Source of the DNA: JACOTK01 sp963743945 | GTDB taxonomy: Bacteria; Actinomycetota; Acidimicrobiia; Acidimicrobiales; CADCSY01 | Direction: 5' to 3' | DNA: 64,000 bases | Assembly: GCA_963743945.1 (NCBI GenBank) | Contig: CAVURO010000008.1 | Coordinates: 248,001 to 312,000, forward strand | In this document: piece after piece, positions 32,863 to 41,756 of the stretch | Layout of the letters: every line of letters begins with the position of its first letter | Numbering within the stretch: the first letter of the stretch is position 1 | Translations under genes and position numbers: made by a program | The notes under the pieces: generated by a model | Database searches by the model: none | Told to the model about the DNA's origin: nothing | What the model saw: the letters and a program-made list of their open reading frames with translations, nothing else

Positions 32863-33783
32863 GTGCTCGACTACCACCTTCACCTCTGGGAGCACGGTCC
32901 ACGCTCGTTGGACGCCACGATCGACCAGGTTGCGCAGTACTGCCAACGGGCTGCCGCAGCGGGGGTCACCGAGATCGCGCTGACCGAACACTTCTATCGC
33001 TTCGAGCAGGCAGGCGCGCTCGCCGGCTTCTGGGACGACGACCCGGACCCGAACCTGGCGCACCACATGGCCCGGAAATGGACCGAGGAGCAGGGGGCCG
33101 ACCTCGATCGCTATGTCGAGGTGGTCCTCGCGGCAAAGGCGGCCGGACTCCCGGTCGTGCTCGGTCTCGAGGTCGACCACTATCCCGACCGCATGGACAA
33201 GGTGGCCTCCATCCTGGCGGGCTATCCCTTCGACGTCCTGCTCGGCTCGGTCCACTGGATCGGCGCGTGGGGCTTCGACAATCTCGGCGTTCCGGCGTTT
33301 GCCGCCGAATGGGATGCCCGGTCCATCGAGTCGATCTGGCACAGCTACACCCTGGCGCTCGAGGAGCTGGCCGACTCCGGGGTCTGTGACGTGCTCGCAC
33401 ACCCCGATCTGTGCGCGATCACCGGGCGCATGCCGGTGGTGCCCGACGAGTTCTACGACCGCATGGCCGATGCCGCCGCAGGCTCGGGGATCGCCGCCGA
33501 GGTCAGCGCGGCAGGTTGGCGAAAGCCGTTGGCTGCCGCCTACCCGGCACCGGCGCTGCTCAGCCGATTCGGCGCCCGAGGCGTTCCGGTGACGACGGCA
33601 TCCGATGCGCACAGCCACGATCGTGTTGCCGAGCGGGGCGACGATCTGAGGAGCCTTCTCGCGGCGGCGGGCTACGAGAACCTGGCGGCGTTCCGCGGCC
33701 GGCGACGTCACCTGGTCCCGATCGACGCCGGTGTTCAGACCGGCGATGACCAGGGCCGAACGATGACCAGGGCCGAACGATGA
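32863..33783 (+). CDS. PHP-domain phosphoesterase, HisJ (histidinol-phosphatase)-like
   Basis: A 306-residue PHP-family metal-dependent phosphatase. All expected metal-ligand motifs are visible: DYHLHLW at the N-terminus, ALTEHFYRF, LGLEVDHYP, LLGSVHWIG, VLAHPDL and ASDAHSHDR. Length and order fit HisJ-type histidinol-phosphatases, but no his gene is near. A -10-like TAACAT lies 6 bases before the GTG start, suggesting a leaderless message. The last 13 residues are encoded by a 17-bp tandem repeat. Confidence 0.8.
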   Translation: MLDYHLHLWEHGPRSLDATIDQVAQYCQRAAAAGVTEIALTEHFYRFEQAGALAGFWDDDPDPNLAHHMARKWTEEQGADLDRYVEVVLAAKAAGLPVVLGLEVDHYPDRMDKVASILAGYPFDVLLGSVHWIGAWGFDNLGVPAFAAEWDARSIESIWHSYTLALEELADSGVCDVLAHPDLCAITGRMPVVPDEFYDRMADAAAGSGIAAEVSAAGWRKPLAAAYPAPALLSRFGARGVPVTTASDAHSHDRVAERGDDLRSLLAAAGYENLAAFRGRRRHLVPIDAGVQTGDDQGRTMTRAER

Positions 33784-33790
33784 CCAGGGC
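33745..33790 (+). repeat. 17-bp tandem repeat at the end of the PHP gene
   Basis: Two full copies of GATGACCAGGGCCGAAC and a partial third (GATGACCAGGGC) are read in three successive frames because 17 is not a multiple of three. The PHP gene ends when the TGA inside the third copy comes into frame at 33781. The pdtaS start follows 10 bp later. Confidence 0.85.
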
Positions 33791-33792
33791 AC

Positions 33793-35304
33793 ATGGCCAG
33801 TCTCGCTGAGCTGGTTCGCGAGAACACCGACCTCCGCGCGCCGGAGCTGAGCCACCTGCAGCGCCTGGTCGCATCGTGGGGCCTTCTGGCCGATCTGTCC
33901 TTTGCCGACCTGTTGTTGTTCGTTCCCCTCGATGGCGGCGAGGGCGACGGCAGGTTTCTCGTCGTCGCCCAGATCCGCCCGACCACGAATCAAACGGTCT
34001 ACCGGCAGGATTTCGTGGGCCAGATCGTCAACGAGATCGACCGTCCCTTCGTCGCCCGGGCGATCAGGACCGGTGAGATCGTCGAGGGCGAGATGAACCT
34101 CGGGCTGAGTCTGCAGACAGAGGCGGAACGGGTTCGCGTGATGTGCCTGCCGGTACGCAGTGGTGACGAGGTGGTTGCCGTGTGCTCACGGGAATCACTC
34201 CCGTCGCTCGCCCGCCAGAACGGTGATCTGGAGCGGGTGTACAACAACGTGTTCGTGCGCTTCGCCGAGATGATCACCGCGGGCACATTTCCCTTTCCGG
34301 AGCACGGCGCCGAAGGCGAGGAGGCCCCCCGGGTGGGCGACGGGGTGCTGGTTCTCGATGCTGCCGGTCGTGTCGAATACGCATCGCCCAACGCCGTTTC
34401 CGCCCTGCATCGCGTGGGCGTGCACGCCAACGCCCTGGGCATGCGTCTCAGCGAGCTCGGCCTGGAGGAGGCGGCGATTCGGACCGCCATGAGCACCGGA
34501 TCGCCCATCACCGAGGAGATCGAACGAGGCCAGGACGTGACGGTCCTGTTGCGCTGCTTCCCATTGTTGGCAGACGGCGGGGTCACCGGTGCGTTGGTGC
34601 TGTTGCGTAACATCTCCGACCTGCGCAGTCGTGACCGCATGTTGGTCTCGATGGACGCGACCATTCGGGAGATTCATCACCGTGTCAAGAACAACCTCCA
34701 GACCATCTCATCGCTGCTGCGTCTGCAGGGTCGTCGTCTCACCTCGCCCGAGGCGAAGGTGGCCATCGACGAATCGGTCCGTCGCATCCGATCGATCGCG
34801 CTGGTGCACGAGATCCTCTCCCGAGCGGCCGGCGACGAGGTGCCGTTCAACGAGATCGTGCGCCCACTGGTTCGTATGGTCGAGGACAGCGTCTCGTCGC
34901 CGGAGCGCCCGGTGCGCTTCGTGGTCGAGGGTGACGCCGGCACCCTGGCCGACCGGGTCGCCACACCGTTGGCGGTGGTGCTCACCGAGTTGCTCCAGAA
35001 CGCCGTCGATCATGCGTTTCCCGAGATCACCGAGGATCACGACGAGGTGATGGCCGAGGGGCATGTCCTCGTGAGCCTGCGCAATCACGGTGATGAGCTC
35101 GTGGTCCAGGTCACCGACGACGGCGTGGGGCTCCCGTCGACGTTCGTGCTCGAGGACTCACCGGGACTTGGTCTGTCGATCGTACGCTCGCTCGTGGTCA
35201 GCCAACTGGGCGGCTCGATCGTGCTGCGGGGCAGAGCGGAGTCCCATGGAACCGTGGCCGAGGTGCGGGTGCCCCTGGGAACAGCGCAGCACTCGGAGCG
35301 CTGA
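33793..35304 (+). CDS. pdtaS: PdtaS-like sensor histidine kinase
   Basis: A 503-residue soluble kinase: N-terminal GAF-like domain (about 1-150), PAS domain (about 185-290), then a HisKA_2 dimerisation domain with REIHHRVKNNLQTISSLLRL (phosphate acceptor at His295/His296) and an HWE/HisKA_2-type ATPase domain (TELLQNAVDHAF; TDDGVGLP; GLGLSIVRSL). This is the layout of PdtaS, which signals to the ANTAR regulator PdtaR that acts by antitermination. As in mycobacteria, it sits next to whiB1-type whiB. No ANTAR protein is seen in the window. Confidence 0.87.
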   Translation: MASLAELVRENTDLRAPELSHLQRLVASWGLLADLSFADLLLFVPLDGGEGDGRFLVVAQIRPTTNQTVYRQDFVGQIVNEIDRPFVARAIRTGEIVEGEMNLGLSLQTEAERVRVMCLPVRSGDEVVAVCSRESLPSLARQNGDLERVYNNVFVRFAEMITAGTFPFPEHGAEGEEAPRVGDGVLVLDAAGRVEYASPNAVSALHRVGVHANALGMRLSELGLEEAAIRTAMSTGSPITEEIERGQDVTVLLRCFPLLADGGVTGALVLLRNISDLRSRDRMLVSMDATIREIHHRVKNNLQTISSLLRLQGRRLTSPEAKVAIDESVRRIRSIALVHEILSRAAGDEVPFNEIVRPLVRMVEDSVSSPERPVRFVVEGDAGTLADRVATPLAVVLTELLQNAVDHAFPEITEDHDEVMAEGHVLVSLRNHGDELVVQVTDDGVGLPSTFVLEDSPGLGLSIVRSLVVSQLGGSIVLRGRAESHGTVAEVRVPLGTAQHSER

Positions 35305-35366
35305 GCGGCGCAAATGAGGCCGACCCTGAGGCCGAGCACTGAGGGCCGAGCACTGAGGGCCGAGCC
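35301..35366 (+). repeat. NTGA-initiated short repeats after pdtaS
   Basis: From the pdtaS stop (CTGAG at 35301) onward, units beginning with CTGAG or ATGAG follow at 35314, 35326, 35339 and 35353, the last two being identical 13-mers (CTGAGGGCCGAGC). TGA codons therefore occur in several frames downstream of the stop. Confidence 0.65.
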
Positions 35367-35376
35367 GAAGCGGAGC

Positions 35377-35393
35377 CCTCGGCGGCCCCGAGG
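35377..35393. terminator. Short hairpin between convergent pdtaS and whiB
   Basis: CCTCGG, loop CGGCC, CCGAGG at 35377-35393 lies between the two convergent stops. There is no U-tract, so it is at best a weak or Rho-assisted bidirectional terminator. Confidence 0.35.
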
Positions 35394-35415
35394 CGCCCCC
35401 CGGGGAGGGGAACGG

Positions 35416-35715
35416 CTATCCCAGCGCGGGTGAGATGTGGATCTTCAGTGCACGTTGACGACGCATGGCACGCCGGTCCTCCTCGGAGGTTCCGCCCCAG
35501 ACGCCTGCATCCTGATTGGTGGCCATGGCATATTCGAGGCACATCGCCTCGCCGGGACAGGTGTGGCAGACCGCCTTTGCCGACTCGATTTGGGCAAGGG
35601 CCATGCCTGTGGTGCCGATGGGGAAGAACAGCTCGGGATCGGTGTTGCGACACGCCGCATCCGTCCGCCAGTCATCGGCGTTCCAGGGCTCGACATGGGT
35701 CCAGGTGAGTGCCAC
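35416..35715 (-). CDS. whiB1: WhiB-family Fe-S regulator (WhiB1-like)
   Basis: A 99-residue WhiB protein. The four cluster ligands are present (DAACRNTDPELFFP; AVCHTCPGEAMCLEYA) and are followed by the GVWGGTSEEDRR turn and a basic C-terminal DNA-contact segment (RRQRALKIH). GTG 35715 is preceded by GGAGG at 5 bases, deciding among several GTG codons. Its place beside pdtaS is the same as whiB1 in mycobacteria, and WhiB1 is an essential, nitric-oxide-sensitive regulator there. The orthology is inferred from context. Confidence 0.9.
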   Translation of the reverse strand: MALTWTHVEPWNADDWRTDAACRNTDPELFFPIGTTGMALAQIESAKAVCHTCPGEAMCLEYAMATNQDAGVWGGTSEEDRRAMRRQRALKIHISPALG

Positions 35716-35852
35716 GACAGCCTCCACTTTCACGGGAATGATTTCGTTTACCGGGTCGGGGCATTGGCCTGAGCCTTCTGTCCCCGCACGAAATCGCTAC
35801 GACGAACCGTAGCCAATGTAGTTGCTCTTGGCAAGCAATTTCTTTTTCCCAC

Positions 35853-36773
35853 TCATGGCGAGGTTGAAACGGGAAATACCAGGTTCATCGCGTCGGGCTG
35901 GTGTTTGAAGCTCAGCTCGGTGGTCTCGCCGAGGAAGTCACCGTCGATCTGGTAGGGGAACGGACCGTGCCCGACGATCCTGAGTCCCGAAAGGTCGTGG
36001 CGGTAGTCGACCAGCGGGTGCTTGCGCAGGTAGTTGCCCGACGCGAGGGCGGAGCCGATCACCGCCATCGTCGGTGCGAAGCGAAGCGTCCGCAGCGTGA
36101 CGACGGCCAGGCCCCGGTCGAGGCCCGCATCGGGTGCGACGTTGAACGGGCGATTGCCGAGGTAGGTGTAGGGGTTCGTGTTGAGGCAGAGCGCGAAGTA
36201 GCCGTCGTCGATGACCGTGCCGTCCTCGTGGTGCACCGAGAACCGGGGCCGGTCCCGCTCGTAGTGGCGCATCCAGGTGGCGAACGCGGCGTAGACGAAC
36301 AAGGGGTGGCCGGCGTAGCGCTTGAGCCCGGCACGCCGCTCCACCTGTTCGACGACGGCGGCGTCGAAGCCGATGCCCGCGTGGAAGAGGAACGACCGAC
36401 CGTTGACCGAGCCCAGCCCGACCGGGCGGATCGATCCCTGCGCCAGCGACTCGAGGAGCATCGCCGTCGCCTCGATGGGGTCGTTGGGCAAGCCGATGGA
36501 GCGGGCGAAGACGTTGGTCGAGCCCCCGGGCAGGACCGCCAGGGCGCAGTCGGTGCCGACCAGCCCGTTCGCCGCCTCGTTGAGCGTGCCGTCGCCTCCG
36601 AGCACGGCGACGACCTCCACGCCGATCGATGCGGCGCCCCTTGCCAACTTGGTCGCGTGGTCGCGCCGGTTCGTCGTGGCCACGGTGACCTGATGGTCGG
36701 CGGCCAGCGCCTTGTGGATGACCACCTGGGTACGGGCGGTGACCGATGAGGCCGATGCGTTGACGAGCAGCAT
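35853..36773 (-). CDS. Diacylglycerol kinase family lipid kinase
   Basis: A 306-residue protein with a DAGK catalytic domain: VVAVLGGDGTLNEAANGL (nucleotide loop) and LAVLPGGSTNVFARSIGLP, then the C-terminal beta-sandwich ending in PYQIDGDFLGETTELSF. It phosphorylates diacylglycerol or a related lipid; sphingosine-like substrates cannot be excluded. ATG 36773 begins MLLVNASASSV, the usual NP-like opening. It is divergent from etfB. The same neighbourhood (whiB1 next to a lipid kinase) appears conserved in actinobacteria. Confidence 0.85.
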   Translation of the reverse strand: MLLVNASASSVTARTQVVIHKALAADHQVTVATTNRRDHATKLARGAASIGVEVVAVLGGDGTLNEAANGLVGTDCALAVLPGGSTNVFARSIGLPNDPIEATAMLLESLAQGSIRPVGLGSVNGRSFLFHAGIGFDAAVVEQVERRAGLKRYAGHPLFVYAAFATWMRHYERDRPRFSVHHEDGTVIDDGYFALCLNTNPYTYLGNRPFNVAPDAGLDRGLAVVTLRTLRFAPTMAVIGSALASGNYLRKHPLVDYRHDLSGLRIVGHGPFPYQIDGDFLGETTELSFKHQPDAMNLVFPVSTSP

Positions 36774-36859
36774 GACTTTCAGGGTGCTGAACGGTAGCAG
36801 CGAGCCGGCGCCGCCGCTCTGATTTGGCTCCGGGCCGACGGAGCGGTCACCATGGCGCC

Positions 36860-37621
36860 ATGAACGTCGTCGTATGCGTGAAGCAGATCCCTGACCCGGC
36901 GATTCCCGGCCAGCTGGATCCCCAGACAAACTTCCTCAAGCGTGAGGGCAAGCTCATCCTGGATGACTCCGATGCCTACGGCGTCGAGATGGCCCTGCAG
37001 CTGGTGGACGCGGCCGGAGGAGGCGAGGTCACGCTGGTGTCCATGGCTCCGAACAACGAGGCCAGTGGACTTCGCACGGCCCTCGCCATGGGCGCAGCCA
37101 AGGCCGTCCTGGTCTCCGATCCCGCACTCGCCGGCGCCGATGCGCTGACCACGGCCAAGGTGCTCGCCGGCGCCATCGACCGGGTCAAGCCCGATCTGGT
37201 CCTCACCGCCACCGAGGCCACCGACGGCTACACGGGAACCCTGCCCGAGCAGATCGCCGGCATTCTCGACGTGCCTTCGATCACCTTCGCCAAGAAGATC
37301 GAGATCGTCGGCACCACCGTCAAGGTCGATCGCCAGACCGAGGCCGGTTACGACGAGGTCGAGGCGCCCATGCCTGCCCTCGTCTCGGTCACCGCCGGCG
37401 TGGTCGAGCCCCGCTATCCGTCGTTCAAGGGCATCATGGCCGCCAAGTCCAAGCCCGTCGACGAACTGACGGCTGCGGACCTGGGTGTCACGCCCGGCGC
37501 CGGTCAACAGATCGTCTCGGTCATTGCTGCCGAGGCCCGCCAGGCAGGCGAGATCATCGAGGACGATGGCGAGGGCTACCTCAAGATCATCGAGTTCCTC
37601 GAACAGCAGAAGGTTCTCTAG
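36860..37621 (+). CDS. etfB: Electron transfer flavoprotein beta subunit
   Basis: A 253-residue EtfB (MNVVVCVKQIPDPAIPG; LILDDSDAYGVEMAL; TATEATDGYTGTLPEQIAG; the region RQTEAGYDEVEAPMPALVSV). It binds AMP and forms a heterodimer with EtfA to collect electrons from acyl-CoA dehydrogenases. It begins an operon with etfA, 14 bp apart. Confidence 0.95.
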   Translation: MNVVVCVKQIPDPAIPGQLDPQTNFLKREGKLILDDSDAYGVEMALQLVDAAGGGEVTLVSMAPNNEASGLRTALAMGAAKAVLVSDPALAGADALTTAKVLAGAIDRVKPDLVLTATEATDGYTGTLPEQIAGILDVPSITFAKKIEIVGTTVKVDRQTEAGYDEVEAPMPALVSVTAGVVEPRYPSFKGIMAAKSKPVDELTAADLGVTPGAGQQIVSVIAAEARQAGEIIEDDGEGYLKIIEFLEQQKVL

Positions 37622-37635
37622 GGAGGCGATGGAAA

Positions 37636-38592
37636 ATGTCATTGGCTAAAATTTGGGTTTTCGCCGAGGATTCGGGCGACAAGCTCTCGACCGGAACGCT
37701 CGAGCTCGTCACCAAGGCCCGTTCACTGGGCGACAGCGTGGAGGTGTTCTACGCGGGGACCAATGCCGCGGGCGCAGCCGCCGAGCTGGGTCCTTTCGGT
37801 GTCGGCAAGCTGTACACGGTCGACGCGGCCGGTTCGCTGCTGGGTGTGCCGGTCGCATCGGCCATGGCGGCCCAGATCGAGAGTGGCAACACGCCCGATC
37901 TGATCATGTTCGCGACGTCGTACGACGGCCGTGACGTGCTGGGTCGTCTGTCGGTCAAGCTCGATCGCTCGGTGCTGACCAACAACATCGACATCAGCGC
38001 CGACGGCGACCAGGTCAAGGTCGACGAAGCGATCTTCGGTGGCGCCACGCTCGTGACCTCCACCTTCACGGCTGATGGTCCCCACCTCGTGAGCTTCCGG
38101 CCCAAGTCCTTCACCGCCGAGGCGGGCGGTTCGGCCACGTGTGAGGTCGTCGCTGCTGCGGTCGCCGAGGCGGGCAAGGCGAAGATCGTCGCTCGCCACG
38201 TCGAGGAACGTGAGGGTCCCGTGCTCGACGAGGCGGCCCTGGTCGTCTCGGGTGGGCGTGGTCTGGGCGATGCGGACAAGTACTCGATGATCGAGGACCT
38301 CGCCAAGCTGCTGAACGGCGCTCCGGGCGCCAGCCGCGCCATCGTCGACGCGGGCTGGGTGCCCTACTCCTACCAGGTGGGACAAACCGGCAAGGTGGTC
38401 AAGCCCGACATCTACATCGCCGCGGGCATCTCCGGTGCGACCCAGCACATGGTGGGCATGAAGGGCTCGAAGTCCATCATCGCGATCAACAAGGATGCCG
38501 AGGCGCCCATCTTCTCGATCGCCGATCTCGGCATCGTCGGTGATGTGCACAAGGTGCTGCCGCAACTCATCGACGCCATCAAGGGTCGCTGA
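37636..38592 (+). CDS. etfA: Electron transfer flavoprotein alpha subunit
   Basis: A 318-residue EtfA with the FAD signature (VVSGGRGLGDADKYS; VDAGWVPYSYQVGQTGKVVK; AAGISGATQHMVGM; INKDAEAPIFSIADLGI). It follows etfB with a ribosome binding site (GGGAGGCG) in the gap, and ends before a strong terminator. Compared with the ETF-alpha-like protein of the mycofactocin locus, this copy keeps the standard motifs and is the housekeeping version. Confidence 0.95.
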   Translation: MSLAKIWVFAEDSGDKLSTGTLELVTKARSLGDSVEVFYAGTNAAGAAAELGPFGVGKLYTVDAAGSLLGVPVASAMAAQIESGNTPDLIMFATSYDGRDVLGRLSVKLDRSVLTNNIDISADGDQVKVDEAIFGGATLVTSTFTADGPHLVSFRPKSFTAEAGGSATCEVVAAAVAEAGKAKIVARHVEEREGPVLDEAALVVSGGRGLGDADKYSMIEDLAKLLNGAPGASRAIVDAGWVPYSYQVGQTGKVVKPDIYIAAGISGATQHMVGMKGSKSIIAINKDAEAPIFSIADLGIVGDVHKVLPQLIDAIKGR

Positions 38593-38615
38593 AACGCCAC
38601 ACTCGGCAAGGCCTT

Positions 38616-38656
38616 GACGACAGCCCCGGTCTCCTGACCGGGGCTGTCGTCGTTTT
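38616..38656 (+). terminator. Intrinsic terminator of etfBA
   Basis: A perfect 16-bp stem (GACGACAGCCCCGGTC, loop TCCT, GACCGGGGCTGTCGTC) is followed by GTTTT, 23 bp after the etfA stop. This is the strongest intrinsic terminator in the window. Confidence 0.9.
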
Positions 38657-38721
38657 CCGACGCTCCGCTCCCGGGCACGCGCCGGCGCCAGGGTTGTGGA
38701 TCTGCCCCGACGCTTCTAATA

Positions 38722-38738
38722 TTGAGGATCATTCTCAA
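38722..38738 (+). promoter_or_regulatory. Zur/Fur-type palindrome at the znuA start
   Basis: TTGAG-GATCATT-CTCAA is an inverted repeat resembling Zur/FurB boxes and lies right over the TTG start of znuA; a TAATAT sits immediately before it (38717-38722). A zur gene closes the same operon, so zinc-dependent self-repression is inferred. Confidence 0.6.
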
Positions 38739-39681
38739 AAGGCTCGGCTGTCTCCTCCTCCCCCTCGCTGTCATCGTCGCCGGCTGCGGCGACGATGGAT
38801 CCGCGCGCGACGTCGGGTCGGGTGCCAGGGTCTCGGTGGTTGCGAGTGTGTTCCCGTTGGCAGAGGTGGCTCGGGCCGTCGGTTCCGAGCTGGTCGACGT
38901 GGTCGAGCTCGCATCACCGGGTGTCGAGCCGCACGATCTGGAGCTCACGACCGACCAGGTCGACGCCCTGTTGGACGCGGACCTCGTGTTGGCGGTGGGG
39001 AAGGGATTTCAGCCAGGCGTGGAGGAGGTGGCCGAGAGGCGCAGCGGCCCAACACGTCTCGTGCTGGAGATTCCCGATCCGGCGAGGGACGTCACGGCTC
39101 CCGGCGCAGGCGAGGGCGGGCCGGTCGACGGGCCAGGCGCCGGTTTGGCCGACGATCCGCACGTCTGGCTCGACCCCCGATACCTGGAATCCATCGTGGA
39201 CGAGGTTGCCGCTGCCCTCAGCGCCATCGACCCCGACCACGAGGCCGACTACGGCAGGGGAGCGCGACGGATGGTCGACGATCTGCAGACGCTCGATGCC
39301 CTCTTCGCTCGCACCCTGGCGACGTGCGAACGGCACACGATCGTGGTGGCCCACCAGGCGTTCGGGTGGTTGACGCGGCGATACGGGCTCACGCAGCTCT
39401 CCCTTGCGGGGCGCTCGCCCGAGCAGGAGCCCGATTCCCGCCACCTCGCCGATCTGGCGGATCGCATGAGGAGCGAGGGCATCACCACGGTCTTCACCGA
39501 GCCGGCGGCGCCCGAAGGCCTCGCCGAGACGCTCGCCCGTGAGGCCGGCGCGGAGGTGGCGATGCTCGACCCCCTGGAGGTGTCGACTGCCGATGACCAT
39601 GACACCCACGCCGGCTATGGTTCGGTCATGAAGGCCAACCTCGCCGCGCTGAGCAGCGCCCTGGGGTGCCGAGCGCCATGA
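38722..39681 (+). CDS. znuA: Zinc ABC transporter substrate-binding lipoprotein
   Basis: A 319-residue lipoprotein with signal LLLPLAVIVAGC (lipobox VAGC). Metal-site motifs of the cluster 9 family are present: EPHDLELT, DPHVWLDPRYL, VVAHQAFGWL and a final EPAAPEGLAETLARE with Asp. It delivers Zn2+ to the ZnuB permease. The TTG at 38722 is the only start that keeps the whole signal peptide; it overlaps a Zur-like box, which is odd for translation initiation. The stop overlaps znuC (ATGA). Confidence 0.88.
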   Translation: MRIILKRLGCLLLPLAVIVAGCGDDGSARDVGSGARVSVVASVFPLAEVARAVGSELVDVVELASPGVEPHDLELTTDQVDALLDADLVLAVGKGFQPGVEEVAERRSGPTRLVLEIPDPARDVTAPGAGEGGPVDGPGAGLADDPHVWLDPRYLESIVDEVAAALSAIDPDHEADYGRGARRMVDDLQTLDALFARTLATCERHTIVVAHQAFGWLTRRYGLTQLSLAGRSPEQEPDSRHLADLADRMRSEGITTVFTEPAAPEGLAETLAREAGAEVAMLDPLEVSTADDHDTHAGYGSVMKANLAALSSALGCRAP

Positions 39682-40430
39682 CCGAACCGCTGCTGGTCTG
39701 TGAGCACGTCTCGTTCGCCTATCGCCACGAGTCGGTGCTCCGCGACGTGTCGCTGACCATCGGTCCCGGCGAGTTGGTGGCGCTGGTCGGCCCCAACGGC
39801 TCGGGCAAGTCGACGTTGTTGCGCATCGCCGTGGGCCTGCTCGAACCTCAGGAGGGCACGGCGAGACTCTTCGGCGAGGCCCCCGGACACCGGCGCACTC
39901 CCGGTCGGTTGGGCTACGTGCCCCAGCGTCCGAATCTCGGTGACGGGCCGGCGGCGACCGTTCGGGACATCGTCTCGTCCGGGCGTCTGACGAGAACGGG
40001 CTGGTGGCGACGAGGCGGGCCCGGCGATCGATCGGCGGTCCAGCACGCACTCGAGGCGGTGGGCCTGGTGGATCTTCGTGACGAGCGTTTGGGCCGCCTG
40101 TCCGGTGGCCAACAGCAGCGGGCCTTCATCGCTCGGGCCCTGGCGGGCGAGCCCGATCTGTTGGTGCTCGACGAGCCGGTGGCCGGGGTCGACGTCGAGT
40201 CCCAGGAGCGGTTTCGCACGACGCTGGTCGATCTGGTCCGGGAGCGGGGGGGGACGGTGCTCCTGGTCTCCCACGAGCTGAGCGCGGTCGCCGCAGACCT
40301 TGACCGCGTGATCGTCCTCAAGGAGCGCATTCGCTTCGACGGCCCTCCGGGGGGGTTGGCTGCCGACGAGGGGATTCATCTGGGTGTCCACGATGCGGAC
40401 CTGCCGTTCTGGCTGGAGCGGATCATCTGA
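39678..40430 (+). CDS. znuC: Zinc ABC transporter ATP-binding protein
   Basis: A 250-residue ABC ATPase: Walker A GPNGSGKST, signature LSGGQQQRAFIARAL, Walker B LLVLDEPVAGVD and switch His in VSHEL. It powers the ZnuB channel. It overlaps znuA by 4 bp and shares its final base with the ATG of znuB. Confidence 0.92.
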   Translation: MTEPLLVCEHVSFAYRHESVLRDVSLTIGPGELVALVGPNGSGKSTLLRIAVGLLEPQEGTARLFGEAPGHRRTPGRLGYVPQRPNLGDGPAATVRDIVSSGRLTRTGWWRRGGPGDRSAVQHALEAVGLVDLRDERLGRLSGGQQQRAFIARALAGEPDLLVLDEPVAGVDVESQERFRTTLVDLVRERGGTVLLVSHELSAVAADLDRVIVLKERIRFDGPPGGLAADEGIHLGVHDADLPFWLERII

Positions 40431-41296
40431 TGCCGTGGCCATTCGACCGTGAGTACATGCAACTTGCCCTCATCGCGGGCCTCGTGGTCGGTGCCTGTGC
40501 GCCCCTTGTCGGCACCTTCCTGGTGCAGCGCCGGATGTCGCTCATGGGCGACGGCATCGGCCACGTGGCCTTTGCGGGCGTCGCGGGTGGGCTGCTCGTC
40601 GGGACGAGTCCGACCTGGGCGGCCTTGGCGGTGGCCACGTTGGGCGCTCTGCTCGTCGAGCAGCTGCGCCGGCGCAGCGGCGCCCAGGGCGACGTCGCGC
40701 TGGCCGTCATGTTCTACGGGGGCATCGCCGCCGGCGTCGTGCTGATGGGTCGGTCGAGTGCCGGTTCGGCAAGTGTGCTGTCGTATCTCTTCGGCTCGAT
40801 CCTCACCGTCGAGAGGAGTGAGGTGGCCATCGTGGCAGTCCTGGGTCTCGCGATCGTGGTGGTGGTCGCCGTCACCCATCGGGGCCTGTTCGCGATGGCC
40901 GTCGACGAGGAGTGGGCCAAGGTCGCCGGGTTGCCGGTCGCCCTGTTGGATACGGTGTTCGCCGTCCTGACCGCGGTGACCGTGGTGACGGCGATGCGTG
41001 TGGTCGGTGTCCTGCTCGTGGCCGCGCTCATGGTTCTTCCCGTCGCAGCCGCACAGGTTTCGGCAGGGTCGCAGCGGGCCATCCTGTTGGTGTCCTCGGG
41101 TATCGGCATGATCGCGGTGGTGGTCGGACTCGGCGTCGCCCGATGGCTGGGCCTCGCTCCCGGCGGCACGATCGTGTTGGTGGCGGTGGCGATCTTCGTC
41201 GCGGTGACGGCGATCGGGTGGTCCCGCTCGCCGCGCCACGAGCCCGAGCACGCCCACGGTGGCAACGCCCACCTGCACGGCGGACACGGGCACTGA
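40430..41296 (+). CDS. znuB: Zinc ABC transporter permease
   Basis: A 288-residue permease of the ABC-3 family with about eight membrane helices (LVVGACAPLVGTFLVQRRMS and GDGIGHVAFAGVAGG are the family signature). The C-terminus is rich in His (HEPEHAHGGNAHLHGGHGH), which may bind metal on the cytosolic side. It is followed by zur after 4 bp. Confidence 0.92.
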   Translation: MPWPFDREYMQLALIAGLVVGACAPLVGTFLVQRRMSLMGDGIGHVAFAGVAGGLLVGTSPTWAALAVATLGALLVEQLRRRSGAQGDVALAVMFYGGIAAGVVLMGRSSAGSASVLSYLFGSILTVERSEVAIVAVLGLAIVVVVAVTHRGLFAMAVDEEWAKVAGLPVALLDTVFAVLTAVTVVTAMRVVGVLLVAALMVLPVAAAQVSAGSQRAILLVSSGIGMIAVVVGLGVARWLGLAPGGTIVLVAVAIFVAVTAIGWSRSPRHEPEHAHGGNAHLHGGHGH

Positions 41297-41300
41297 GACG

Positions 41301-41756
41301 ATGTCCTCGCGCACCCGGGTACCCGACGAGCTTCACGAGACGGTGGTGAGCCGTCTCGCTCGACTCGGACAGCGATACACGACGAACCGGAGATCCCTCG
41401 TCGCCATGCTCTGGGCGGAGGGCAGGCCGATGACGCTGCCCGAGATGCTCGAGGCGGATGCGGCACTGGCGCAGAGCTCGGCCTATCGAAACCTGGTGGT
41501 CCTGGAAGAGGCCCAGGTGCTCCACCGACTCGTGACCACCGGCCAGTTCGCCTGCTGGGAGTTGGCCGAGGATCTCACCGGGCACCATCACCACCACCTG
41601 ATCTGTCGGTCCTGTGGGGTCGTGGAGGACTTCACCGCATCGCCTGATCTGGAGCGTCTGTTGGGCAAGGCGGTGGGCCAGGCCGGCAAAACGGCAGGCT
41701 TCGTCGCCGAGGACCACCGTCTCGATCTTCTCGGCACCTGCCACGACTGTCGCTGA
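41301..41756 (+). CDS. zur: Zur-like Fur-family zinc uptake regulator
   Basis: A 151-residue Fur-family repressor. It has a winged helix (QRYTTNRRSLVAMLW; SSAYRNLVVLEEAQV), a His-rich hinge (LTGHHHHHLIC) and the structural zinc site formed by CRSC and CHDC. Placement at the end of the zinc transporter operon identifies it as Zur rather than Fur. It would repress the operon via the palindrome at 38722. Confidence 0.9.
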   Translation: MSSRTRVPDELHETVVSRLARLGQRYTTNRRSLVAMLWAEGRPMTLPEMLEADAALAQSSAYRNLVVLEEAQVLHRLVTTGQFACWELAEDLTGHHHHHLICRSCGVVEDFTASPDLERLLGKAVGQAGKTAGFVAEDHRLDLLGTCHDCR

